Positions 1-5,374 of a stretch of 6,482 nucleotides of DNA are shown here, piece by piece (positions within the stretch are counted from its first letter, which is position 1; every line of letters starts with the position of its first letter). The translations under genes were made by a program, and so were the position numbers. This DNA comes from an uncultured Bacillota bacterium (GTDB lineage Bacteria; Bacillota_I; Bacilli_A; RF39; UBA660), in NCBI GenBank assembly GCA_947176475.1, contig CAMWQX010000069.1:1-6482 (forward strand), in the 5' to 3' direction. Under the pieces are notes generated by a model. It ran no database searches and was not told the DNA's origin. It worked only from the letters and a program-made list of their open reading frames with translations.

Positions 1-1
1 A

Positions 2-916
2 TATAATATTAACAACAAGAAAGTATCTTCTCTTGATGTTTCTTCATACATTAAATATCCAATAACAAACGTTGCTTATAAAGATGGAGCATTACTTTAT
101 ACAGCCTTTTTAGATGAGGAACTAGAATTTGTTGCAATTGAAATAAATAATCATAAACTTAAAGAGATGAATATCTATGATTACTTAATCAAGCAAAATC
201 AAGAAATTGAAAAAATGACTAAAGCCATCAAAGAAAAATATAATGTTAATATTAAGATCAAAGATGAAGGAGAAATATCATTTCCCGATTTTTATAGTCA
301 ACCTCTCTATAATAATGGGGTTATAAAATCGGCTATAAAAAAAGTTGAGAAAATCTTAGATAAATTCCCAGAACACTTCTTTAATCAATTCACGCATGAT
401 ACATATAAAGGTTTAAATATTTATATATCTGGGACATTAACTCCTGCTGATTCTTCAATTCAGGCATCTAATCCTGTTGCTTATACCTTAATGCATGATT
501 ATTCCTATACAATTGTTCTTGATTCTTTTTATTCGGAATTCGAAAATTCTGTTTGTCATGAATTGATGCATGCTATGGAAAATAATTTAAAAAATAAAAA
601 GAAAAAGATATTCACTAATTGGAATAACTTAAATCCTAGTAATTTTAGTTATTATGATGCCTATAATGGATATCGTTATTATGAATATACGCCATTTATG
701 ACTTCTAATAATAAAGTCTACTTTGTCTCTAATTATTCCTATACTTATGCCATAGAAGATCGTGCTGAAGTATTTGGGTGTATGTGTAGTGAAGAGACTG
801 ATGAAGATTTAAAACAATATCCTAATCTTTATAAAAAGGCTCTTGCTATAAAAGCGGAATTGATTAAGCAATATCCAGAATTAGAAAATAGTGTAATATT
901 AAATAATTACAAATAA
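2..916 (+). CDS. Putative zinc metallopeptidase, HExxH, anthrax-lethal-factor-like catalytic domain (5' end missing)
   Basis: The frame is open from base 2 with no stop, so this is the C-terminal 304 residues of a longer protein. The ATG at 167 lacks a well-placed ribosome-binding site and the frame before it reads as ordinary protein, so it is probably an internal Met. Counting from that Met, His131-Glu-Leu-Met-His135 (bases 557-571) is the zinc-binding HExxH, and Tyr194 (746-748) and Glu201 (767-769) follow. The seven-residue Tyr-to-Glu step matches lethal factor and PPEP-1, where Glu is the third zinc ligand and Tyr assists catalysis. Before HExxH lies the stretch KFPEHFFNQF then KGLNIYISG, which resembles the N-terminal part of this domain in many gut Firmicutes proteins. 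The part before 167 looks beta-rich and may end a separate domain. Location cannot be judged because the N-terminus is absent; a secreted or lipoprotein enzyme is plausible. The substrate is unknown. Confidence 0.82.
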   Translation, partial: YNINNKKVSSLDVSSYIKYPITNVAYKDGALLYTAFLDEELEFVAIEINNHKLKEMNIYDYLIKQNQEIEKMTKAIKEKYNVNIKIKDEGEISFPDFYSQPLYNNGVIKSAIKKVEKILDKFPEHFFNQFTHDTYKGLNIYISGTLTPADSSIQASNPVAYTLMHDYSYTIVLDSFYSEFENSVCHELMHAMENNLKNKKKKIFTNWNNLNPSNFSYYDAYNGYRYYEYTPFMTSNNKVYFVSNYSYTYAIEDRAEVFGCMCSEETDEDLKQYPNLYKKALAIKAELIKQYPELENSVILNNYK

Positions 917-939
917 AAAAACGGTTAAACCGTTTTTTT
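915..939. terminator. Bidirectional intrinsic terminator between convergent genes
   Basis: Seven A, CGG, a five-base TTAAA loop, CCG and seven T form a perfect inverted repeat. Read on either strand it gives a short GC hairpin followed by a U-tract, so it can end both the metallopeptidase transcript and the opposing DUF1653-like transcript. The + gene's TAA overlaps its left edge (914-916), and the minus gene's TAA (925-927) lies in the loop. Confidence 0.85.
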
Positions 940-1272
940 AGTGCCATACTTTTCCTCAATATATGCAAGTTTCTTATCTTTAAATTCTTCATCATTGATT
1001 TGCAATAATTCATCATCACTTAGAGGCTCAACTCTCTGAATTTGATGATACATCTCTTTTTGTTCATCCGTTAACTCACATACTAAATCATCATACTCTC
1101 GAGCAAAAACTTTACCATCTTGAAAAAGTGACTTATAGATAACTATATTGCTTAAATCAATGCTATTTTCTCCCATATAGGAAACGTTAACAGCAAGTAT
1201 TTGATAAATATTCTTTTCTACTAATGTTTCGCCTTTAAAATGTTTGCAAATCATGCCTTCTTTTAGTTCCAT
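925..1272 (-). CDS. DUF1653-like small protein
   Basis: This is a 115-residue cytosolic protein with no signal peptide or membrane segment. Residues 5-65 follow the DUF1653 pattern: an early K-H-F-K-G (residues 10-14), then IYQIL, a central VIYKSLF and a following FAREYDDL, corresponding to the family's 'RHYKGN.YEVL ... VVYRALY ... WVRPLEMF'. The family has no established function known to me. The C-terminal 45 residues are charged and helical, with many Glu, Asp and Lys. The frame is open 49 codons further upstream, but I chose the ATG at 1272 because AGGTGA (1277-1282, minus) sits four bases before it and a TATAAT lies just beyond. The longer form would run through the divergent promoter and into the opposing gene. 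The last residues are encoded inside the shared terminator. The call rests on remembered family pattern, not a search. Confidence 0.8.
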   Translation of the reverse strand: MELKEGMICKHFKGETLVEKNIYQILAVNVSYMGENSIDLSNIVIYKSLFQDGKVFAREYDDLVCELTDEQKEMYHQIQRVEPLSDDELLQINDEEFKDKKLAYIEEKYGTKKTV

Positions 1273-1276
1273 ATTA

Positions 1277-1282
1277 TCACCT
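1277..1282 (-). promoter_or_regulatory. Ribosome-binding site deciding the DUF1653-like start
   Basis: On the minus strand AGGTGA lies four bases before the ATG at 1272. It fixes the start of the DUF1653-like protein and excludes the 49-codon upstream extension. The same hexamer precedes the methyltransferase gene at 3671-3676. Confidence 0.75.
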
Positions 1283-1288
1283 AAATTC

Positions 1289-1294
1289 ATTATA
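1289..1294 (-). promoter_or_regulatory. Extended -10 promoter of the DUF1653-like gene
   Basis: The minus strand reads TGCTATAAT, a consensus -10 with the extended TGn motif. There is no good -35 at 17 bases (TCGCAC, two matches), which is usual for extended -10 promoters. Transcription should begin near 1282, giving a leader of about ten bases that starts at or just before the ribosome-binding site. Confidence 0.7.
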
Positions 1295-1300
1295 GCATAT

Positions 1301-1329
1301 TTGACGAAAGTGTGCGAGTGTGATAATAT
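1301..1329 (+). promoter_or_regulatory. Promoter of the acidic protein gene
   Basis: TTGACG (1301-1306), a 17-base spacer and TAATAT (1324-1329) preceded by TGA (extended -10) make a strong sigma-70/sigma-A-type promoter. It overlaps the region upstream of the opposing TATAAT: its -35 starts seven bases from that box, inside the minus promoter's spacer. Start of transcription is expected near 1336. Confidence 0.75.
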
Positions 1330-1344
1330 ATAGGATAATTTGAA

Positions 1345-1351
1345 AGAGGGG
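1345..1351 (+). promoter_or_regulatory. Ribosome-binding site deciding the 1358 start
   Basis: AGAGGGG followed by a six-base spacer and ATG. Because it overlaps codons of the longer TTG-initiated frame (1340), it argues that the TTG is not the start; the predicted transcript also begins only a few bases before that TTG. Confidence 0.75.
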
Positions 1352-1357
1352 CAATAT

Positions 1358-2191
1358 ATGATTAAAATGGATATCCAAGCCATGATTAACAAATATAAGA
1401 CTACTAAAGAGGGAATCAACGCTTTAGGGTTTTTAAGTTATCATACTTTTGATAAAGAAAAAATTGCTGAAGATTATGAATCAATAAATGCCTTTTTTAG
1501 AGAAAATTTTGATTTAAATCATCGTGTTATTAATTATCAGGGCCTATTAAAAGATGCAGAAGGTTCAATATGGTTAGAAATTGCTACTGTTTTTGACTTG
1601 GAATTATTAGATGAACTTATTGCTTTTGCCATAGCCGCAGAGGTCTTCGAAGAGAATTTAACATTCCGTTATGAAGAAACATACTTTAACATTGATATAA
1701 TTGCTCTTTTAAACGAGGACCCTGAATCCTTAGAATATTATGATGAAGAAGAATATCTAAAAGTTATGAAAAGACGTGTTCTTCCAACTTTTAAATTACA
1801 ACTAAGCTATGATACTTTAGCACGCTATGAAAAAGATCAACTGGAAGATGACCTTTCTATCGAAAGAAAAAGAGAATTATTACTTTCTTGGTGGGAAGAG
1901 GGAATGAAAGATGATGAAGATGAATATACCCTTGCCGTCTTTAAAGAATTTCTTAATGATGCCAATTTTAACAGGACAATGTATTTAGTTTATAAATTAT
2001 ACTCTCAAAATGAGACTTCTCTAAAATTATCAGAAATGATTAAAAGGGGTGCTGCCTATAGTACTCTTATAATGGCAGGAGCTACTTATTATCATTCAAC
2101 ACCTGAAGCTAAAAAAGAGATAAATGCTGGTATTAAAGCCATGTTTGCTGAACTTAATAAAATGGATCAAAAGAAAAAACGTCTAATTTAG
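1358..2191 (+). CDS. Acidic protein of unknown function
   Basis: A 277-residue protein that I do not recognise. It is rich in Glu, Asp, Leu and Tyr and appears largely helical, with no signal peptide and no Cys- or His-based metal motif. Visible landmarks are an acidic YYDEEEY segment near residues 127-133, an SWWEEG tract near residue 180, and a moderately hydrophobic Ala/Gly/Tyr stretch near residues 230-247 that is too polar and short to be a confident membrane helix. The C-terminus is Lys-rich. The frame extends upstream to a TTG at 1340, but AGAGGGG (1345-1351) six bases before the ATG at 1358 is a good ribosome-binding site that overlaps that extension, so I start at 1358. The stop TAG lies inside the terminator hairpin. 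It has its own promoter, shared in space with the divergent DUF1653-like gene, and appears monocistronic. Confidence 0.8.
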   Translation: MIKMDIQAMINKYKTTKEGINALGFLSYHTFDKEKIAEDYESINAFFRENFDLNHRVINYQGLLKDAEGSIWLEIATVFDLELLDELIAFAIAAEVFEENLTFRYEETYFNIDIIALLNEDPESLEYYDEEEYLKVMKRRVLPTFKLQLSYDTLARYEKDQLEDDLSIERKRELLLSWWEEGMKDDEDEYTLAVFKEFLNDANFNRTMYLVYKLYSQNETSLKLSEMIKRGAAYSTLIMAGATYYHSTPEAKKEINAGIKAMFAELNKMDQKKKRLI

Positions 2192-2198
2192 ACGTTTT
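2176..2198. terminator. Bidirectional intrinsic terminator between the acidic protein and the slipin
   Basis: A 10-bp perfect stem (AAAACGTCTA / TAGACGTTTT) with a three-base ATT loop. The A-run at 2174-2179 gives a U-tract for the minus transcript, and TTTT at 2195-2198 gives a short one for the + transcript. The + gene's stop TAG (2189-2191) forms the start of the right arm, and the slipin stop is eight bases away at 2206-2208. Termination on + may be weaker, since the T-run is only four bases. Confidence 0.78.
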
Positions 2199-2205
2199 AC
2201 TTTGG

Positions 2206-2982
2206 TTATTTCTTAGTAACTTTTTCTACAACCTTTTGCATATTATCTTTACCAAAAGCACTTAATACTTCGATTGGTACGGCAAAAATAATTGTGTTAG
2301 ATTGATCAGATGAAATATCATTAAGTGTTGCTAAAGTTCTTAAATGAAGAGCTCCAGGTGATGAAGCCATAATTTCTGCTGCTTTAGCTAAGTTCTCAGC
2401 AGCTTCTTTTTCACCAGTTGATTTAGTAATAACTGCTTGTTTTTCTCTTTCAGCTTCAGCAATCTTAGCAATAACTCTTTGCATTTCTTCTGGTAATTTT
2501 ACATCTTTAAGTTCAACGTTTTCAACTTTTATTCCCCATGGATCTGTTGCTTTATCAATAATTGTACAAATTTCTTCCGAAATTTTTTCTCTTTCTGATA
2601 ATAGTTCATCTAAAGAAACAGCTCCAACGGTATTACGCATTGTTGTTTGTGCAAGTTGGGAAACCGCATAGCGGAAATTCTCAACGGCAATAATTGCTTT
2701 AGATGCATCAAATACTTTATAATAGATAACGGCATTGATTCTAATTGTAACATTATCTTTAGTAATGGCATCTTGTTCAGGAACATCTACAGCTTTTGTT
2801 CTAATATCCACTTTTTGATAAGATTGAATAATTGGTAAAACAACATTCCATCCAGGATTCATAAGTTTTTTAAATTTACCAAATTGGAAAAGTATACCTC
2901 TTTCATATTCATCTATTTGTCTAATTGAACTTAATAGAACACAAATTACCAAAATAAATATAACCCAAAATACAAATTCCAT
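2206..2982 (-). CDS. Slipin (stomatin-like SPFH/Band 7 membrane protein)
   Basis: This 258-residue protein is the length and layout of bacterial slipins. Residues 2-20 form a hydrophobic N-terminal membrane anchor. The Band 7 domain follows: YERGILFQFGKF, then NPGWNVVLPII, VPEQDAITKDNVT, and the helical VENFRYAVSQLAQTTMRN and DELLSEREKISEEI. A charged coiled-coil (about residues 160-205, with EMQRVIAKIAEAEREKQA) precedes the typical tail ending in IIFAVPIEVL. Such proteins oligomerise on the membrane and are thought to organise membrane microdomains; some archaeal relatives are cleaved by a partner NfeD-type protease. No NfeD gene is visible here. The frame continues to a GTG at 2998-3000, but AAAGGAG (2991-2997) lies eight bases before the ATG at 2982 and the predicted transcript starts near 2998, so ATG is chosen. 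It looks monocistronic. Confidence 0.93.
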   Translation of the reverse strand: MEFVFWVIFILVICVLLSSIRQIDEYERGILFQFGKFKKLMNPGWNVVLPIIQSYQKVDIRTKAVDVPEQDAITKDNVTIRINAVIYYKVFDASKAIIAVENFRYAVSQLAQTTMRNTVGAVSLDELLSEREKISEEICTIIDKATDPWGIKVENVELKDVKLPEEMQRVIAKIAEAEREKQAVITKSTGEKEAAENLAKAAEIMASSPGALHLRTLATLNDISSDQSNTIIFAVPIEVLSAFGKDNMQKVVEKVTKK

Positions 2983-2990
2983 GCTTAATT

Positions 2991-2997
2991 CTCCTTT
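2991..2997 (-). promoter_or_regulatory. Ribosome-binding site deciding the slipin start
   Basis: AAAGGAG on the minus strand, eight bases before the ATG at 2982. It is a near-consensus Shine-Dalgarno and immediately follows the alternative GTG, which therefore is unlikely to be used. Confidence 0.8.
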
Positions 2998-3004
2998 CAC
3001 CTAT

Positions 3005-3033
3005 ATTGTATAATTAAACAAACTAAAATACAA
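3005..3033 (-). promoter_or_regulatory. Candidate promoter of the slipin gene
   Basis: Minus-strand TTGTAT (3028-3033), a 17-base spacer and TACAAT (3005-3010). The -10 matches consensus at five of six positions, the -35 at three. Transcription would start near 2998, giving a leader of about 16 bases. Confidence 0.6.
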
Positions 3034-3039
3034 CAAATA

Positions 3040-3068
3040 TTGACTTTTTTACCTCATTAAAGTACTAT
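3040..3068 (+). promoter_or_regulatory. Candidate promoter of the membrane protein-methyltransferase-nadK operon
   Basis: TTGACT (3040-3045, five of six), a 17-base spacer and TACTAT (3063-3068, four of six). It lies back to back with the slipin promoter, with six bases between the two -35 elements, and would give a leader of roughly 20 bases before the ATG at 3094. Confidence 0.6.
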
Positions 3069-3093
3069 TAATTTATAGAATGGTGGATATTTT

Positions 3094-3672
3094 ATGACAA
3101 AGAATAAAAAGCGATTTATAATAAGCATTATTGGTGCAACTATCATATTTTTACTAGGTATAACTTATATTTCCTTGCCAACATATTATGGGATTGATAT
3201 GATGGATAATATTGAAATAAATAACTTATTTATAAGTTTTTCTATTATCTATGCCACAGTTAATTTAGGAGAATTTCTAACACTTGGAAGCAACCCTAAT
3301 AACGAATCCATATATAAGTGTATTTCTGGTAGTATAATTGGTCTATTAAATATCATTTTATCTAATTATACTGCTAGATCATTTATGATAAGTTTTGCCA
3401 TTTTTGTTTTTATGATAACAGCAGTTAAATTATTCACAGTTGATTATTATCATGACCGCAAAGATGCTTATTATTATATTGAAGGTTTATGCCTAGCTAT
3501 CTTCTTCATTGTTGGGCTAATAACAGCTTTAAACCTTTTTGGTTCTTCCTTCCTTCAAACGATGATGTTAGGTTTCTTTATAACCATTATGGGAATTTTA
3601 AGAATCTTTAACGTATCCATTAAAACTATGTTAAAGTCCAAAAGATTTTTGCATAAAATTAAATTAAAATAG
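3094..3672 (+). CDS. Six-helix integral membrane protein of unknown function
   Basis: A 192-residue protein with six likely membrane segments at about residues 8-28, 45-65, 75-91, 95-115, 127-149 and 153-173. A Lys-rich N-terminus and a basic tail (about KSKRFLHKIK, residues 181-190) suggest both ends are cytoplasmic by the positive-inside rule. The loop near residues 117-126 is charged (DYYHDRKDAY). No catalytic or transport motif is evident. The six-helix layout and size recall the DUF308/HdeD group, but I see no motif that proves this. GGTGG (3082-3086) seven bases before the ATG serves as ribosome-binding site. Its TAG stop overlaps the next gene's ribosome-binding site, so it is very likely the first gene of an operon with the methyltransferase and NAD kinase. 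Confidence 0.85.
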   Translation: MTKNKKRFIISIIGATIIFLLGITYISLPTYYGIDMMDNIEINNLFISFSIIYATVNLGEFLTLGSNPNNESIYKCISGSIIGLLNIILSNYTARSFMISFAIFVFMITAVKLFTVDYYHDRKDAYYYIEGLCLAIFFIVGLITALNLFGSSFLQTMMLGFFITIMGILRIFNVSIKTMLKSKRFLHKIKLK

Positions 3673-3676
3673 GTGA
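3671..3676 (+). promoter_or_regulatory. Ribosome-binding site overlapping the upstream stop codon
   Basis: AGGTGA shares its first two bases with the TAG stop of the membrane protein (3670-3672) and sits five bases before the ATG at 3682. It decides the methyltransferase start over the GTG at 3673, which lies inside it, and makes translational coupling to the upstream gene likely. Confidence 0.75.
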
Positions 3677-3681
3677 TTATT

Positions 3682-4563
3682 ATGAAAATAGTAGAAGATT
3701 TTAAAGACTATGAAATATTAGATATGGCAAGTGGTCAAAAACTTGAAAGATGGAATGAAGTCATCCTTTCAAGACCAGATCCTCAAATCATTTGGTCCTA
3801 TAAAACACGACCATCTTTATGGGACAGTGTCGATGCTAAATATCAAAGAAGTTCATCGGGAGGCGGAGAGTGGCATATTTATAACAAAAGCATGCCAACA
3901 AGCTGGCAAGTTAAATGGAACGATTTAACATTCAATTTAAAATTAATGGGATTTAAACATACCGGATTATTTCCTGAACAAGCTTATAACTGGAATATTA
4001 TTCGCGAAAAGATCAAAAACGCTAATCGTGAAGTTAAGGTTTTAAACCTATTTGCTTATACTGGAGGCGCAAGCGTTGCTGCTCTTTCTGCGGGAGCTAG
4101 TGTCGTGCATGTTGACTCATCCCGTGGAATGGTTGATTGGGCTAAAGAGAATGTTCATTCATCACATCTTGAAAGTAGACCAATTCGTTTTATTGTTGAT
4201 GATGTTGTTAAATTCGTTGAAAGAGAAATTCGCAGAGGTAATAAATACGATATGATTATTATGGACCCTCCATCATTTGGTAGGGGAAGCAACAAAGAAA
4301 TTTGGAATATTGAAACAGATCTTTATAATTTAGTTGAATTATGCACTAAAATTTTAAATGATGATCCTCTTATGTTTTTAATCAATTCCTATACAACGGG
4401 ATTATCGATGAATGTTCTATCTGATATTTTAAAACTTACAGTTAACAAGGAACATCCAGGATTTATTAGTTCTGATGAGGTGGGCCTTGCTATGAAAGAT
4501 AGTGATTTAGTATTGCCATGTGGAATATTTGCAAGATGGGAAAAAGATGCTTATGAAGATTAA
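3682..4563 (+). CDS. Class I SAM-dependent methyltransferase, COG1092 / RlmI-like family without a PUA domain
   Basis: A 293-residue cytosolic protein. An N-terminal segment (about residues 9-110) carries the family features YEILDMASGQKLERW, a SRPDPQIIW stretch and HTGLFPEQAYNW. The Rossmann methyltransferase domain follows: motif I VLNLFAYTGGA from residue 120, motif II acidic Asp145 in VHVDSS for the SAM ribose, DDVVKFV, and motif IV MDPPSFGRG with Asp195. GLAMKDSDLVLPCGIFARW closes the protein, also typical of this subgroup. Relatives such as E. coli RlmI methylate 23S rRNA C5-cytosine using a PUA domain that is absent here, so an RNA substrate is plausible but the target nucleotide cannot be assigned. 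The start is the ATG preceded by AGGTGA. It is the middle gene of the operon and overlaps NAD kinase by 11 bases. Confidence 0.9.
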   Translation: MKIVEDFKDYEILDMASGQKLERWNEVILSRPDPQIIWSYKTRPSLWDSVDAKYQRSSSGGGEWHIYNKSMPTSWQVKWNDLTFNLKLMGFKHTGLFPEQAYNWNIIREKIKNANREVKVLNLFAYTGGASVAALSAGASVVHVDSSRGMVDWAKENVHSSHLESRPIRFIVDDVVKFVEREIRRGNKYDMIIMDPPSFGRGSNKEIWNIETDLYNLVELCTKILNDDPLMFLINSYTTGLSMNVLSDILKLTVNKEHPGFISSDEVGLAMKDSDLVLPCGIFARWEKDAYED

Positions 4564-5341
4564 ATTATTTCCCAATAAGAATAATGATTCTCTTTTCATT
4601 GCGGATATCCTAAAAGATGAATTAAAGAATAATGGATTTTCTCTTGTCGAAAGTGATTATGATCTAGTCATTGCTATTGGCGGAGACGGCTCGTTTCTTC
4701 ACATGGTAAATTCTAATGATTTCAACACCAATATCCGCTATATCGGAATCAACAATGGAACTCTTGGCTTCTTACAAGAGATAAAACCTACAGAACTTAG
4801 CAGTTTTATTCAAAATTTGAAAGATGAAAGTTATAAGGAAGAATTAATAAGTTTTGAAAATATAAAAATAGTAACTAAAGATGAAGCTTACTATTTTAAA
4901 TGCTTGAATGAAACAGTTATTCGCGATATGAATCTTAGTACCGCTTATTTAGACGTTTTTATCAATGGAACATTTTTAGAAAAGTTCGTTGGAGATGGAT
5001 TAATGGTTTCTACTCCAAGCGGCTCAACGGCATACAATATGAGCTGTAATGGTGCCATAATATTCAATGGCATTCACACTCTTCAGGTAACACCAATTGC
5101 TCCTATTAATAATAATATCTATCGAACTATTAGTAATCCTATAGTTCTTCCTGAAGATCGTATTATAAAATTAGTTCCTACTAATAGAACAACAGATATT
5201 ATGCTTCTAGTTGATGGAGTAAATCATCTAATAAAGAATGTTAATTATATCGAAATACGTGTAAGCGATACTAAATTAAAATGTATCCGTATGAATGATT
5301 ATGATTATACAAATATCATAAATGACAAATTCTTAAATTAA
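4553..5341 (+). CDS. nadK: NAD kinase (ATP/polyphosphate-NAD kinase)
   Basis: The 262-residue enzyme phosphorylates NAD to NADP, the sole route to NADP in most bacteria. All family signatures are present: GGDG at residues 43-46 with catalytic Asp45, Asn119-Glu120 in LNETVI, and GDGLMVSTPSGSTAYN at 147-162. The beta-rich C-terminal domain ends with LLVDGVNHLI and a conserved strand. Length and Asp45 placement match the short Firmicutes type such as Listeria NadK1. The frame extends to an ATG at 4520, but ATG 4553 (MKIKLF) matches the usual family N-terminus, where the first strand begins at once. No strong ribosome-binding site precedes it (only GGGAAAA at 4538-4544), and it starts 11 bases inside the methyltransferase gene, so translation probably depends on coupling. 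It is last in the operon, directly followed by a terminator. Confidence 0.95.
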   Translation: MKIKLFPNKNNDSLFIADILKDELKNNGFSLVESDYDLVIAIGGDGSFLHMVNSNDFNTNIRYIGINNGTLGFLQEIKPTELSSFIQNLKDESYKEELISFENIKIVTKDEAYYFKCLNETVIRDMNLSTAYLDVFINGTFLEKFVGDGLMVSTPSGSTAYNMSCNGAIIFNGIHTLQVTPIAPINNNIYRTISNPIVLPEDRIIKLVPTNRTTDIMLLVDGVNHLIKNVNYIEIRVSDTKLKCIRMNDYDYTNIINDKFLN

Positions 5342-5342
5342 A

Positions 5343-5374
5343 AAAACATATTCGTTTGAATATGTTTTATTTTT
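5343..5374. terminator. Bidirectional intrinsic terminator after nadK
   Basis: An 11-bp stem (AAAACATATTC, 5343-5353; GAATATGTTTT, 5358-5368) with a GTTT loop. It is followed on + by A and a five-T run (5370-5374). The six-A run at 5341-5346 provides the U-tract for the minus transcript. It closes both the nadK operon and the opposing coiled-coil gene, whose TAA is at 5373-5375. Confidence 0.82.

Noticed and set aside
2..166. Possibility that the metallopeptidase starts at the ATG at 167
   Set aside because: The frame is open and protein-like back to base 2, and AAAGAG directly abuts the ATG, which is too close for a ribosome-binding site.
498..744. Repeated ATTATTCCTATAC at about 498-510 and 732-744
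   Set aside because: Both copies encode a Tyr-Ser-Tyr-Thr in the metallopeptidase; two short copies in AT-rich coding DNA are not evidence of a repeat element.
1340..1357. TTG start extending the acidic protein by six codons
   Set aside because: Those codons are the ribosome-binding site of the ATG at 1358, and the predicted transcript begins only a few bases earlier.
1273..1419. Upstream 49-codon extension of the DUF1653-like frame, with a hydrophobic signal-like N-terminus
   Set aside because: It runs antisense through the promoter region and the start of the acidic protein gene; the AGGTGA and extended -10 place the start at 1272.
2647..2838. 63-codon + strand frame
   Set aside because: Antisense to the conserved Band 7 domain, with no ribosome-binding site or family resemblance.
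3731..4255. Two + strand frames of 65 and 67 codons in another phase
   Set aside because: They lie wholly inside the well-conserved methyltransferase gene in a shifted frame.
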